Assembly: GCA_031181325.1 (NCBI GenBank)
Contig: JAPSKX010000003.1
Location: 1 to 64,000, forward strand
Source of the DNA: Paenibacillus sp.
GTDB lineage: Bacteria; Bacillota; Bacilli; Paenibacillales; YIM-B00363
DNA length: 64,000 bases
Direction: 5' to 3'
The notes below the pieces were generated by a model. It did not search any database. It saw nothing but the letters and a program-made list of their open reading frames with translations, and was not told where the DNA came from. Both the position numbers and the translations under genes were made by a program. Positions 33,564 to 43,811 of the stretch are shown here, one piece after another; positions within the stretch are counted from its first letter, which is position 1; each line of letters begins with the position of its first letter.

Positions 33564-36113
33564 TTATTGCAACAAGCCGGCGAGCAGCGTCGCGAACTCG
33601 GCGCGGGTCGCCCGCCCGTTCGGACGGAACGTGCCGTCCTTGAAGCCTTGCAGCTGTCCGCCGTCGACGAAGGCATAAATATACGAGGCCGCCCAATGGT
33701 CCGGCGATACGTCCGTGAACGACGTGCCCGTCGCCGACTTCCCGCTCTGGCCGGACGCCAGCGCCGCCATCACCGTCATCTCGGCCCGCGTTACGGGGTC
33801 GTTCGGACGGAACGTGCCGTCGGGGTACCCTTGAATGATGCCTCTTGCCGCGGCCGAAGCCACCGTCTCCATCGCCCAGTGGTCCCGCGTCACGTCCGGG
33901 AACGTCCGCGCAGCGCCGCTCGGCTTCAAGCTGTACGCCCTAGCGATGAAGGTCGCCGCCTCGGCCCGCGTCAGCGTGCCGTTCGGGTCGAATCGGTAAT
34001 CGTCGTACCCTTTCACGATGCCTTTGTCCACCAGCTCCCGTATGCTCTCGCGCGCCCAATGCTCGTCGATGTCGGTGAAGCCCGCCGCGAGCGGCGCTCT
34101 GCGGAACGTTACCCCGTACTGTTGGTTTTGATACGCCGCGTCCGTCATGAGCCGTATATAGTACACCCCCGCCTCCAGCTCGTGCGTCAGCTTCATGGAC
34201 GTCGTGCCGAACGGGCTCGCGCGGCCGTACTTCTGCTGCGTGCCGGAGGTGAACAGCGTGTAATACATATAACGATCGAGCGGAATATCGGTGATATCGA
34301 TCGTTACCAAGCTTTTGCGGCTGACGCGGATTTGGAACCAGTCCTCGTCCTTCGCGGAATCGAACACCCCGCGGTACGTCCGGTCCGGCGCCATCGTCGT
34401 CGCTTGGTACGAACGGTCGTTCGGTTCGAAGTCGTCGAAGAACTTCTTCTCGAACTCGATCGTCAGCGTATACTCCCCGACGACGGGCAGCGGAAACATC
34501 GCCTTGACGTTCCTCACCCGGATATAGTAGATTCCCGGTTCGACGTCGATGTCCCCGGAAAATTCGGGCAAGCCCTCCCCGTTTTCGTCGAACGGCTTCG
34601 AAGGCGCATCGCCCTCGCGGACGATGTACAGCTCCGGGTCGATCCGCCACGTGTCCGTCTCGAGCCGCGCGGATAACGTGCCCGGCGCATCCAACTTGAT
34701 GGAATACCAATCTTGATCGTCGATCTTGCTGAACGTGCCTTCCACGACGTTCGTCGCCTTCGTCGGCAGCCGATACGCTTGGTAAGCTTTATCGTTCGGC
34801 TCGTAAGGATCCGAATAAATGTAGAAATCCGTCTCGATGCGATACGGCGTCGCGCCATCGGCCGCGCCGGCTTGCAGTCGGAGCATCGCATTCAGCCGTT
34901 CGCCGTCCGGCGACGGCAGCCGCGCCTCTTGGCCGTCCGACAGGTCGAACGCGAGCGGCGCCGCTCGGCCTTGATCGAGCACGAGCTCGACGGGGAGCGG
35001 CTTGCCGTCGAGCGATTTGACGCGAATGCCGACCTCCCCTTGGTACGGCGGGTCGAAGGCGAACCAATCGACGTCCTGCCGCGAAGCGAACTCGCCGCGT
35101 ACGACCGTCACGACCGAGGTCGGCTTCGCTTGGTCCTTCCGATCGTTCGGCTCGTGCATATCCGGCTTCGTCCGGGTGGTTAGCACCGCGTCCGTCCGCA
35201 GCAAGCCGTACCCGGTGCGCGCGTTCCAGCCTCCGTCGAGCGGCAACGCCGCCTGCCGCAGCCGCTCGCGCACGTCCCCGGGCGTGAGCTCCGGCTCGAG
35301 TCCGAGCAGGAGCGCGACCGCGCCCGCCACCTGCGGGGCGGCCATAGAGGTGCCTTCCTTGTAAATATAAGTTCCGCCGTTCCCCGTCGTATAGACGAAC
35401 CAAGGCGCGATGAGATCGACCTCGGGACCGAAGTTCGACAACGCCTTGTATTCGTTCGTCAGCGATGCCCCGCCGACGGCGACGACGGTCGGATACGCCG
35501 CCGGGTACATGACCGTCTTCCCTTCGTTGCCGGTCGCCGCGATGAGCACGACGCCCTTGCTCTCGGCGTATGCGACGATCTCGGCCAAATACGGCGAATA
35601 GAGGTGCAGCCCCAAGGACAGTACGACGATATCGGCCCCTTGGTCCACCGCGTGGCGGATGCCTTGGCCGAGATGCTCCTCTTCCCCGACGCCCCTCATG
35701 CCGACCGCCTTGATCGGCATGATGCGGGCGTTCGGCGCGATGCCGGCGATTCCTTCTCCGTTGCCGGTCAAGGCCGCGATAACGCCGGCGACCGCGGTGC
35801 CGTGGCCGTTGTCGTCCTGCGGCGCTTGCTTCGAGTCCAAGATGTTCGCCCCTTCGACGAGCCGCCCGGCCAAGTCGGGGTGCTTCAAGTCCACGCCGGT
35901 GTCGACGACGGCCACAGTCACATCCTGCAGGGTGCGTCCTCCGGTCCGAATGGCTTCCCATGCCGCCGGTACCCCGGTTTGCTCGAGATATCGCTGTTTA
36001 TCGTAATGCGGATCGTTCGCCGCCGCCGCCGCCGCTCCGCCGACCAGCAGTCCCGCCGCCGTGACGGCCGTTACCAGCCCCGCCGCGATCCATGTTGCGA
36101 ATGTTCGTTTCAT
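33564..36113 (-). CDS. Surface subtilisin-like protease (S8) with C-terminal SLH domains
   Basis: An 849-residue exported serine protease. The signal peptide (about 1-31) is followed almost directly by the catalytic domain, with no recognisable I9 propeptide. The triad is complete: Asp71 (VVDTGVD), His104 (NGHGTAVAGV) and Ser256 (GTSMAAPQVAG), with Asn196 for the oxyanion hole. Three pre-peptidase-C-like beta domains follow (each opening with an EPND motif), then three SLH domains (about 680-849) with TRAE in all. It should be held on the pyruvylated polymer outside the cell and may process S-layer or other surface proteins. The ATG at 36113 has a GGGG motif upstream; the GTG at 36155 has no RBS. 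It lies between nuoN and the DUF1146 gene, an unusual place. Confidence 0.9.
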   Translation of the reverse strand: MKRTFATWIAAGLVTAVTAAGLLVGGAAAAAANDPHYDKQRYLEQTGVPAAWEAIRTGGRTLQDVTVAVVDTGVDLKHPDLAGRLVEGANILDSKQAPQDDNGHGTAVAGVIAALTGNGEGIAGIAPNARIMPIKAVGMRGVGEEEHLGQGIRHAVDQGADIVVLSLGLHLYSPYLAEIVAYAESKGVVLIAATGNEGKTVMYPAAYPTVVAVGGASLTNEYKALSNFGPEVDLIAPWFVYTTGNGGTYIYKEGTSMAAPQVAGAVALLLGLEPELTPGDVRERLRQAALPLDGGWNARTGYGLLRTDAVLTTRTKPDMHEPNDRKDQAKPTSVVTVVRGEFASRQDVDWFAFDPPYQGEVGIRVKSLDGKPLPVELVLDQGRAAPLAFDLSDGQEARLPSPDGERLNAMLRLQAGAADGATPYRIETDFYIYSDPYEPNDKAYQAYRLPTKATNVVEGTFSKIDDQDWYSIKLDAPGTLSARLETDTWRIDPELYIVREGDAPSKPFDENGEGLPEFSGDIDVEPGIYYIRVRNVKAMFPLPVVGEYTLTIEFEKKFFDDFEPNDRSYQATTMAPDRTYRGVFDSAKDEDWFQIRVSRKSLVTIDITDIPLDRYMYYTLFTSGTQQKYGRASPFGTTSMKLTHELEAGVYYIRLMTDAAYQNQQYGVTFRRAPLAAGFTDIDEHWARESIRELVDKGIVKGYDDYRFDPNGTLTRAEAATFIARAYSLKPSGAARTFPDVTRDHWAMETVASAAARGIIQGYPDGTFRPNDPVTRAEMTVMAALASGQSGKSATGTSFTDVSPDHWAASYIYAFVDGGQLQGFKDGTFRPNGRATRAEFATLLAGLLQ

Positions 36114-36375
36114 CCTGCATTCCCCGCTTTGCCAACCCTCGCAGTTAAAATCCACTAACTACATACTATTTCGCCGTTCGGAGCGTAAACCCTGCCTCTG
36201 CATATGTTCGGGAAAATGTAACAGATGAAAGCGTTCGCGGGAGTGCAACGTACGCGGAGGGCAACGGAGGCGCTTGCGGCGTCTGCGTCATCCGTGTGGG
36301 AACGGCGGGGGGCATACGCTTCGTTCGCGTCGTGCCGTCTTGTTCTTCGATGGAATGAGGCCCCCTCTCCGAACG
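36114..36375. other. Intergenic gap upstream of the subtilase
   Basis: About 260 bp between the subtilase start and the nuo terminator. I see no credible gene. A TTTACG near 36190 and a TAGTAT further downstream on the minus strand are 15 bp apart and make only a weak promoter candidate. Confidence 0.4.
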
Positions 36376-36424
36376 GAAAAAGAGACTTGCCCAAAGCAGC
36401 AACGCCGCCTTGGAGACAAGTCCC
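36376..36424 (-). terminator. Rho-independent terminator of the nuo operon
   Basis: A long two-part stem: AGGGACTTG with CAAGTCTCT outside and CCAAGGCGGC with GCTGCTTTGG inside, followed by TTTTT on the minus strand, 20 nt after the nuoN stop. Confidence 0.85.
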
Positions 36425-36443
36425 TTATCGCCGCATCTAATCG

Positions 36444-37970
36444 TTATGCGAAGAAGTCGGTCGTGAATCGGAACAACCGCTCCAGCGCGTTCAGCACCGG
36501 TCCCGGGAAGAAGCCCATGAGTACGCCGGCGACGGCCGACAACCACAACGCGACGCTGAGCGCCGGCGTCACCTGCAGCGGCGACTCGTCGGCGCCCGAA
36601 CGCATGAACATCTGGCGGATCAGGCCGAAGTAATAGTAGAACGACACGACGCTGGTCACGATCATGACGAGCGCCAACCAGAATAACTTCATCTCGACCG
36701 CGCCGAGCAGGATGAACAGCTTCCCGAAGAAGCCGCCCGTCACCGGAATGCCGGCGAGCGACAGGACGAGCAGCACGATCGCGAACGCCGTCCAAGGCGC
36801 CCGGTGGTACAAGCCGGCGAAGCCGCTGATGTCGTCGTGGCCCGATGCTCTGGACACGATCGCGAGCGCCGCGAACGCCCCCATGTTCATGAACAGGTAC
36901 GCGATCATGTAGTAGACGAGTTCAGCGTAGCCGCTCACGTGGAACAATCCGACCTGCGCCACGATCGGCACGAGCAGGTACCCCGCGTTCGCAACGCCGG
37001 ACAGGGCGAGCAGCCGCTTGACGTTCTGCTGCCGGAGCGCCATCGCGTTGCCGACGACCATCGCCGCAGCCGCCAGGACGGCGAGCGTTAAGAAGATATC
37101 GTCGTGGAGCGGATACCGCTCCGAGCCGACTTGGAAGAAGCCGGTATAAAACAGTCGGAACAGCAGCGCGAAGCCGGCCGCTTTCGAGACGACGGCGAGG
37201 TACGACGCTACCGGCGTCGCGGCCCCTTGGTACACGTCCGGCGCCCAGGCGTGGAACGGCGCCGCCGCGACCTTGAAGCCGATGCCCGTTAGCATGAAGA
37301 AAAACGCCATGTAGAGCAGCGCCGCGAATTGGTCGATGCCGCCCTCGCGGAGCGCCATATTGATTTCCAGCAAGTTCGTCGAGCCGGTCAACCCGTATAG
37401 GAACGACATGCCGTACAGGATGAACGCGGACGAGATGCCGCCCATGACGACATACTTGAACGCGCCTTCGCTCGATACGGATACCCGCTTCCGCATGCCG
37501 ACCATGACGTATGTCGTGATGCTCAGCAGCTCGAGCCCGACGAACAGCATGATGAGGTCCGCCGACGAAGCGACGACCATCGCCCCGAGCGTCGCCGGCA
37601 AGTAGAAGTAGTAATACTCGCCGACGTCTTCGCCGCCGAGATCTTCCTTCTTCATCCCAAGGCTGATCAGTATAGAGATCGCGGTGCCGGCGAGGAACAC
37701 CAGCTTCAATACTAAGGCGAAGTCGTCGACCCGGTACGATTGGTTCAGCAGCGAGATCGGCTGCTCGACGCCGAGCTGCATCGAGACGAAGACGGCGGAG
37801 CCGGCCAAGGCGACGAGCGTCAGCCACCCGATCGCCGACCGGTTGAAGTCTCGAGGCATCGCAAGGTCCAGCAGCGAGAAGACGACCGCGGCGATGACGA
37901 GCGTCAGCTCGGGCGCAAGGTACGCGAGGTCCGATACTTGCAGTCGTTGTAGTGTGTCTAGCGAATCCAA
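36444..37970 (-). CDS. nuoN: NADH-quinone oxidoreductase subunit N
   Basis: A 508-residue antiporter-like membrane subunit of complex I with about 14 helices. Motifs of the Mrp/NuoN family are visible (ELLSITTYVMVGMRKR with the conserved Glu; KVAAAPFHAWAPDVYQGA with the Lys and His). The start is a TTG at 37970 with GGGAGG 8 nt upstream, 4 nt after the nuoM stop. It is last in the operon before a strong terminator. Confidence 0.93.
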   Translation of the reverse strand: MDSLDTLQRLQVSDLAYLAPELTLVIAAVVFSLLDLAMPRDFNRSAIGWLTLVALAGSAVFVSMQLGVEQPISLLNQSYRVDDFALVLKLVFLAGTAISILISLGMKKEDLGGEDVGEYYYFYLPATLGAMVVASSADLIMLFVGLELLSITTYVMVGMRKRVSVSSEGAFKYVVMGGISSAFILYGMSFLYGLTGSTNLLEINMALREGGIDQFAALLYMAFFFMLTGIGFKVAAAPFHAWAPDVYQGAATPVASYLAVVSKAAGFALLFRLFYTGFFQVGSERYPLHDDIFLTLAVLAAAAMVVGNAMALRQQNVKRLLALSGVANAGYLLVPIVAQVGLFHVSGYAELVYYMIAYLFMNMGAFAALAIVSRASGHDDISGFAGLYHRAPWTAFAIVLLVLSLAGIPVTGGFFGKLFILLGAVEMKLFWLALVMIVTSVVSFYYYFGLIRQMFMRSGADESPLQVTPALSVALWLSAVAGVLMGFFPGPVLNALERLFRFTTDFFA

Positions 37971-37974
37971 AAGT

Positions 37975-39606
37975 TTAACCTCCCCCGTTCGCTTCGGCGC
38001 CCGAGAGCAGCTGCTCGAGCCCGCCGATCGTCGCTTGCAGCGGCTCGCTTAACACCGCAGGATAGATGCCGAGCAAGAGAATGAACGCCGCTAGCGCGAT
38101 CATCGGCACCGCTTCGACCCACCGCGCGTCCTTATACGTCAGCGACGTCTCGGTCGCCGGCCCGAAGGTGATCGCCAGCACCCCTCGAAGGACATAGACG
38201 GCCGCGAAGATGATACCCAGACAACCGACGGCCGTAATGACCGGCATCGCGTCGAACAACGACAGGAACGCCAGGAACTCGCTTACGAAGCCCGAGAGCC
38301 CCGGCAATCCGAGCGACGCCATGCCCGCGACGAGCAGCATGCCGCTCAGGAACGGCATCGACTTGGCGAAGCCGCCCATCGAAGAGAGCAGCGTCGACTG
38401 GGTTCGTTCGTAGATGCTGCCGACGAGCAGGAACATGAGCGCCGAGATCAGACCGTGCGACACCATCTGGAAGACGGCGCCCTGAACGCCGATGGCGTTC
38501 ATCGATGCGACGGCGAGCAGCACGATGCCCATATGACTGATCGACGAGTACGCGAGCACAAGCTTGAATTCCTTCTGCGCGAAGGCGAGCGCCGCCCCGT
38601 ACAGGATGTTGATCACGCCGAGAATCGCGATCAGTACCGCCCACTGCTTCGCTTCGTTCGGGAACAAGAACACGCCGAACTTCAGCAGACCGTAAGCGCC
38701 CATCTTCAGCAGCACGCCCGAGTGGATCATGACGATCGAAGGCGGCGCTTCCGTATGCACGCGCAGCATCCACGTATGGAACGGGAAGATCGGCAGCTTG
38801 ATGCCGAAGGCGATCAAGAGCAGAAAGAACACGAACGTGCGGTTTCCTTCCGTTAAGAAGAACGGGTTCGGGAAGTTCTGCGCGAATTCCGGCCCCATAT
38901 TCGAGAGAGACGCCGCGTCGTGCATATTCTTAAAGATGACGTCATAGCTGCCGGAGTAGACGAAGGAGCTGCCTTCGATCGACATGCCCGCCGTCGCGAT
39001 CAACGTCAGGAAGGCGATCAGCATGAGCGCCGAACCTAACCCGTTGTAAACGAGGAAGCGGTTGGCCGCCTTTTCCCTCTCGTACAGCCCGTAGATTCCG
39101 ATTAAGAAGAACATCGGCACGAGCGTAATCTCGAAAAACATAAAGAAGAGAAACAAGTCTCTCGCGAGAAAGACGCCGAGCATTCCCATCTCGAGCAGAA
39201 GAAACAGGATGAAATACGTCTTGTGCCGCTTCTTGATATGGACGGAGGCGAAGGCGGCCATCGTCGCCACGAACGCCGTAAGGAAGACGAGCGGCAGCGC
39301 GATGCCGTCCGCCGCGAGCGCGTAATCGAACTGCACTTGATACGACGCCGTACCGCCGAGCTGTTCCAGCAGCTCGCTGTTCAGCGAGAAGGCGATCCAG
39401 CGCAGCGATTCCGCGAACTGCGGCCCTCCGGCCGCGAGATCGTACGAGGCGTACGCCCAACCGGTCAGGAGCAGCGGCAAGAACGTCGTGCCGATGCCGA
39501 TCCATCGGATGAGACGCCCGTTCGTCTTCGGCACGAAGAGCAGCGCCAGAACGCCGAGCAGCGGCGTAAAGACGATCAAAGACAAGATCGGAATGTTATC
39601 CAGCAT
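37975..39606 (-). CDS. nuoM: NADH-quinone oxidoreductase subunit M
   Basis: A 543-residue antiporter-like proton-pumping subunit. Key family features include FFEITLVPMFFLIGIYG (conserved Glu) and KLPIFPFHTWMLRVHTEAPP (Lys and His of the proton path). The ATG at 39606 follows the nuoL stop with no gap and has AGGAGG 9 nt upstream. About 14 helices. Confidence 0.94.
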   Translation of the reverse strand: MLDNIPILSLIVFTPLLGVLALLFVPKTNGRLIRWIGIGTTFLPLLLTGWAYASYDLAAGGPQFAESLRWIAFSLNSELLEQLGGTASYQVQFDYALAADGIALPLVFLTAFVATMAAFASVHIKKRHKTYFILFLLLEMGMLGVFLARDLFLFFMFFEITLVPMFFLIGIYGLYEREKAANRFLVYNGLGSALMLIAFLTLIATAGMSIEGSSFVYSGSYDVIFKNMHDAASLSNMGPEFAQNFPNPFFLTEGNRTFVFFLLLIAFGIKLPIFPFHTWMLRVHTEAPPSIVMIHSGVLLKMGAYGLLKFGVFLFPNEAKQWAVLIAILGVINILYGAALAFAQKEFKLVLAYSSISHMGIVLLAVASMNAIGVQGAVFQMVSHGLISALMFLLVGSIYERTQSTLLSSMGGFAKSMPFLSGMLLVAGMASLGLPGLSGFVSEFLAFLSLFDAMPVITAVGCLGIIFAAVYVLRGVLAITFGPATETSLTYKDARWVEAVPMIALAAFILLLGIYPAVLSEPLQATIGGLEQLLSGAEANGGG

Positions 39607-41490
39607 CTAGAGGAACCTCCTTCCGGCAAGCGCCGCAAGGAACACGAGGCACCCCAGCAGCATGATCAGGCCGTACGTTTGCATCTGGCCGTTCTGCAGG
39701 CGCGTGCCGAGCCGCCCGATGCCGACCGTCGCCGCCGTCGCCAGTTTCACGACGCCGTCCACCACGTACGTATCGAACAGCTGGAGCAGCTGCCCGAGCG
39801 CGCGATACGGAGCTACAAGCGCGGCTTGATAGATTTCGTCGATGTAATACTTGTTGCGCAGCAACGCCGGACCGGTTTCCTTGGACGGATCGACTGCGCC
39901 CGGTCTGCGATAGACGAAGTACCCGACCGCGATGCCCGCTAACGCTACGACAGTGGACGATACGATAACCGTCCAATTCGCAGGCTCCGGGATCGTCTCG
40001 CCCGCAAGCCAGCCCGCAAGCCACGGCGCCTCGCCCGGCAGGTTCACGAAGCCGGCTGCGACGGCCAAGACGGCTAAGACGATCAGCGGCAGCGTCATGA
40101 CGAACGGAGACTCGTGCGCATGCTCGTACGCATGCGCGTCTTTCGCCCGCGATTTCCCGAGAAATACTAGTACGTAGAGACGCGTCATATAGAACGCTGT
40201 GAAGAACGCGGCGAGCAGGCCGACCGCGAAGAGCACATAGTGTCCGTGATGCAGCGTCTCGGAAAGAATCGCGTCCTTGGACCAGAAGCCGGCGAGCGGC
40301 ACGATGCCGGACAGCGCCAACGTGCCGATCAAGAACGTGACGGCGGTGATTTTCATTTTCCCGAACAGCCCGCCCATCTCCCGAATGTCCTGGTTGTGGA
40401 CGCCGTGAATGACGCTGCCGGCCCCGAGGAACAGGAGCGCCTTGAAGAACGCGTGCGTGAACAGATGGAAGATGCCCGCCGCGAGTCCGAGCTCTGAGCC
40501 CATGCCGAGAGCCAGCATCATGTAACCGAGCTGGCTGACCGTCGAGTAGGCGAGCACCCGCTTGATATCGTTCTGCGCGATCGCGATCGTCGACGCGAAC
40601 AGCGCCGTGAAAGCGCCGACGTACGCAACGACTTCCAAGGCGACCGAGGACGCGAGGAAAATATCGTATGTACGCGCGACGAGGTAGACGCCCGCCGCGA
40701 CCATCGTCGCCGCGTGAATCAGCGCCGAGATCGGCGTCGGTCCTTCCATCGCGTCCGGAAGCCATGTATGCAACGGGAATTGGCCCGACTTGCCGACGGC
40801 GCCGACGAAGATGAGCAAGGCGATCCATGTCGCGATGCCGTCATCGATCTCCCCGCCGACGAACGCGTTATGTATGGTGCTGAAATCGAGCTGATGGCCC
40901 GGCATGACCCAGAACAACAGCAGGATGCCGACGAACAGTCCGACGTCCCCGATCCGGGTGACGATGAACGCTTTCTTCGCCGCAGCCTTCGCTTCCGGCT
41001 TATGGTACCAGAAGCCGATCAACAGGAACGAGCAAGCGCCGACGAGCTCCCAGAAGATGTAGAGCATGACGATGTTGGACGAGATGACAAGCCCCAGCAT
41101 CGAGAAGGTAAACAGCGAGACGTAAGCGAAGAACGTCGAGATGCGCTCGTCTTCCGCCATGTACCCGAGCGAATATAAATTCACCAGCGCGCTTACGAGC
41201 GTGACGACGACGAGCATGAGCGCGTTCAGGTTCGTCACTTCGAAGCCCATGTACAGCGAGAAGCTGCCGACGTCGAGCCAGCGCCATTCCTCCCACGTGT
41301 ACGCCGCCGCCGAGCCGTCCATCCGCTCGAAGAAGACGAGCAGCGCGAGACCGAGCGAGACGAAGGCGGCGACGACGCCGATGATCGGACCGAGCTTCCG
41401 GCCGCCCTTGCCGAGCGCCGTCAGGATCAGGAAGCTCAGGAGCGGAAAGACCGGAATGAGCCACGCGTAATTCACGAAAGTAAAATCCAC
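39607..41490 (-). CDS. nuoL: NADH-quinone oxidoreductase subunit L
   Basis: A 627-residue antiporter-like subunit, with the long lateral C-terminal helix region expected for NuoL. Motifs seen are FWELVGACSFLLIGFWY (Glu) and GKSGQFPLHTWLPDAMEGPTP (Lys and His). The start is a GTG at 41490 with AGGAGG 10 nt upstream, 15 nt after nuoK. Confidence 0.94.
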   Translation of the reverse strand: MDFTFVNYAWLIPVFPLLSFLILTALGKGGRKLGPIIGVVAAFVSLGLALLVFFERMDGSAAAYTWEEWRWLDVGSFSLYMGFEVTNLNALMLVVVTLVSALVNLYSLGYMAEDERISTFFAYVSLFTFSMLGLVISSNIVMLYIFWELVGACSFLLIGFWYHKPEAKAAAKKAFIVTRIGDVGLFVGILLLFWVMPGHQLDFSTIHNAFVGGEIDDGIATWIALLIFVGAVGKSGQFPLHTWLPDAMEGPTPISALIHAATMVAAGVYLVARTYDIFLASSVALEVVAYVGAFTALFASTIAIAQNDIKRVLAYSTVSQLGYMMLALGMGSELGLAAGIFHLFTHAFFKALLFLGAGSVIHGVHNQDIREMGGLFGKMKITAVTFLIGTLALSGIVPLAGFWSKDAILSETLHHGHYVLFAVGLLAAFFTAFYMTRLYVLVFLGKSRAKDAHAYEHAHESPFVMTLPLIVLAVLAVAAGFVNLPGEAPWLAGWLAGETIPEPANWTVIVSSTVVALAGIAVGYFVYRRPGAVDPSKETGPALLRNKYYIDEIYQAALVAPYRALGQLLQLFDTYVVDGVVKLATAATVGIGRLGTRLQNGQMQTYGLIMLLGCLVFLAALAGRRFL

Positions 41491-41505
41491 TTGTCTTCCC
41501 CCTCC

Positions 41506-41820
41506 TTATCGCTTCATTTCGTTCATGTCTTTCACGTCGCTGGTGCCGCGATTGCGGAACAGCGCGATCAAGATCGCCACGCCGATCGCCGCCTCGGCGG
41601 CCGCGACCGTAATCGTGAACAACGAGAAAATTTGGCCGGTCAACGACGGCGCGACGCCGTATTTCGACAGCGCGACCAGATTCAGGTTGACCGCGTTCAG
41701 CATCAGCTCGATCGACAGCAGCACGATGACCGCGTTGCGCTTCGTCAGCGCCCCGAACAGGCCGATGCAAAACAAAATCGCCGCCAGCGTTAAATAGGAA
41801 GAGGCCAAGTCGACCGTCAT
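41506..41820 (-). CDS. nuoK: NADH-quinone oxidoreductase subunit K
   Basis: A 104-residue three-helix membrane subunit. The conserved membrane glutamates are present in [14 protein letters not shown] and [12 protein letters not shown]. The ATG at 41820 overlaps the nuoJ stop by 4 nt (ATGA). A longer upstream extension in the same frame lies wholly inside nuoJ and is not real. Confidence 0.95.
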   Translation of the reverse strand: MTVDLASSYLTLAAILFCIGLFGALTKRNAVIVLLSIELMLNAVNLNLVALSKYGVAPSLTGQIFSLFTITVAAAEAAIGVAILIALFRNRGTSDVKDMNEMKR

Positions 41821-42329
41821 TGCCCTTCCTCCCTTCTGGCGAGCACGATCGCGCCGATGAAGGCGACGGTGAGCAGCACCGATACGAGCTCGAACGGCAG
41901 CACCCGCTCCGTGAAGATGATTTGTCCGATCGCCGCCGTATTGTCGACGCCCGCATCGAAGCCGGCGCCCCCCGGCAGCTCGGCGTTCTGAATCGCGAAA
42001 AACAGGGCGCCGAACAAGGCGACGCAGCCGATCGCCGACAACGTCTCTTGCGCCGTCCACGGCGAGGCTTCGTCCGATTGCTCATGCTTCGTCAGCATGA
42101 TGCCGAAGATCATCAGGATCGATACCGCGCCCGCGTAAATCAGAATTTGCACGAACGCCACGAACTCCGCCTCGAGCAGTACGTACAGACCGCCCAAGCT
42201 TAGGAACGCGAACGCGAGCGAGACGACCATGTGCACGACCTTCGTGAAGCTGATCATGAAGATCGCGCCGCCGATAATGAGCAGGGCGAATACGAAGAAG
42301 GCGACCAATTCGCCTGTCAGGAACGACAT
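41817..42329 (-). CDS. nuoJ: NADH-quinone oxidoreductase subunit J
   Basis: A 170-residue, five-helix subunit linking the quinone site to the antiporters. The conserved segment [22 protein letters not shown] contains the pi-bulge helix of TM3. AGGAGG lies 10 nt before the ATG at 42329, which directly follows the nuoI stop. Confidence 0.94.
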   Translation of the reverse strand: MSFLTGELVAFFVFALLIIGGAIFMISFTKVVHMVVSLAFAFLSLGGLYVLLEAEFVAFVQILIYAGAVSILMIFGIMLTKHEQSDEASPWTAQETLSAIGCVALFGALFFAIQNAELPGGAGFDAGVDNTAAIGQIIFTERVLPFELVSVLLTVAFIGAIVLARREEGQ

Positions 42330-42782
42330 CTAGCTGGCCCCTCCTTTGCCGCCCGGCTGCGGATTCCTTGTATTTTCGCTGCGGACGTTCGTGTTGTTGT
42401 CATTGAGCCATTCCATGTTCTTGAACAGATCGTCCCGGCTGTACGTCGCGAGCTCGAAGTTGTTCGTCATGACGATCGCTTCGGTCGGGCACACCTCCGT
42501 GCACAGATCGCACAAGATGCAAATTTCGAAATTGATATCGTACGTGTCGATGACCTTGCCCTTCTTCTCCGGGTCCGGATTCGGCTTGCCCGTCAGCGTA
42601 ATGCACTCGGTCGGGCAGATGCGCGCGCACTGATTGCACACGATGCACTTGTCCGGGTCGAAATGCTGCACGCCGCGGAACCGGTCGGGCATCGTCAGCG
42701 GCACGTCGGGATAAGCGTACGTCACTTTCTCTTTCGTGAAGCTCTTGAGCGTGACGCCTAGACCTTTCGCGATCCCTTTCAT
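42330..42782 (-). CDS. nuoI: NADH-quinone oxidoreductase subunit I (2x 4Fe-4S)
   Basis: A 150-residue peripheral-arm protein carrying clusters N6a and N6b. The two ferredoxin motifs are complete: Cys46/49/52/56 (CIVCNQCARIC) and Cys88/91/94/98 (CILCDLCTEVC). The ATG at 42782 has GGAGGGG upstream. It passes electrons to NuoB. Confidence 0.95.
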   Translation of the reverse strand: MKGIAKGLGVTLKSFTKEKVTYAYPDVPLTMPDRFRGVQHFDPDKCIVCNQCARICPTECITLTGKPNPDPEKKGKVIDTYDINFEICILCDLCTEVCPTEAIVMTNNFELATYSRDDLFKNMEWLNDNNTNVRSENTRNPQPGGKGGAS

Positions 42783-42803
42783 AGGTACCCCTCCATCCAG
42801 CGG

Positions 42804-43811
42804 TTATTTCAGCAATTCTTTCACGAGCGCAGTGAGGAAGATGTTGACGAGCGCGATCGGCAGCAGGTATTTCCAAGCGAGCCCCATCAGCTGGTCGATC
42901 CGGATCCGGGGCATCGTCGCGCGCAGCCAGAACAAGACGAAGACGACCGCGGAAAATTTCAGCAGGAACCAGATCAGTTCCGGAATGAACTCAAGGAACG
43001 GCGCCGGCGCATGCCAACCGCCTAGGAACAGCACCGTCGTCAGCGCCGCGATCGCGTAGACGTATACATACTCCGCCAGCATGAAGAATGCGAAGCGGAA
43101 GCCGCTGTACTCGACGTGGTAGCCGGCGACAAGCTCCGACTCCGCCTCCGGCAAGTCGAACGGCGTCCGATTCAGCTCGGAGATCGCCGCGATGACGAAG
43201 ACGCCGAACGCGATAATTTGCGGGAAAATGTTCCAGTTCCAGAAGTACCCTTCTTGCCCTTCGACGATCGTCCGGAGATTGAGGCTGCCGGACAGCATGA
43301 TTACGCCGACCATCGACAGGATGAGCGGTACCTCGTACGAAATCATCTGCGCAGCGGAGCGCATGCCCCCGAGCAGCGAGTACTTGTTATTGGACGCCCA
43401 GCCGCCGAGCACGATGCCGAGCGTCGAGATGCTCGTCAGCGCTCCGTAATAGAGGAGACCTACGTTCAAGTCCGCCGCATACAGATTGCTCGTGTAGGGG
43501 AGCGTCGCGATGACCGCGAACGACGGCACGAAGGCGATCGCCGGCGCCAGAATGAACAGCGCGCGGTCCGCCTTGGCCGGAATCGTGTCTTCCTTAATGA
43601 GCAGCTTGGCGACGTCGGCGACCGACTGCAGCAGGCCGAACGGACCGGTTCGGTTCGGACCCGGGCGGAGCTGCATGTAGCCGATGACCTTGCGCTCGAA
43701 GTAAATCGCGTACGTGACGAAGCCGAGCACGATGAGCAACATGAGCACGCCCACGGCCAGCATGGTGAAAAACCCGGTCCAAGAGAGCGGGTTTTCGAAG
43801 TAGGCTCCCAT
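42804..43811 (-). CDS. nuoH: NADH-quinone oxidoreductase subunit H
   Basis: A 335-residue, eight-helix subunit forming much of the quinone chamber. Motifs include YMQLRPGPNRTGPFGLLQSVAD (split conserved block) and ELNRTPFDLPEAESELVAGYH, both near invariant in the family. The ATG at 43811 overlaps the nuoD stop region and has GGAGG 10 nt upstream. Confidence 0.95.
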   Translation of the reverse strand: MGAYFENPLSWTGFFTMLAVGVLMLLIVLGFVTYAIYFERKVIGYMQLRPGPNRTGPFGLLQSVADVAKLLIKEDTIPAKADRALFILAPAIAFVPSFAVIATLPYTSNLYAADLNVGLLYYGALTSISTLGIVLGGWASNNKYSLLGGMRSAAQMISYEVPLILSMVGVIMLSGSLNLRTIVEGQEGYFWNWNIFPQIIAFGVFVIAAISELNRTPFDLPEAESELVAGYHVEYSGFRFAFFMLAEYVYVYAIAALTTVLFLGGWHAPAPFLEFIPELIWFLLKFSAVVFVLFWLRATMPRIRIDQLMGLAWKYLLPIALVNIFLTALVKELLK

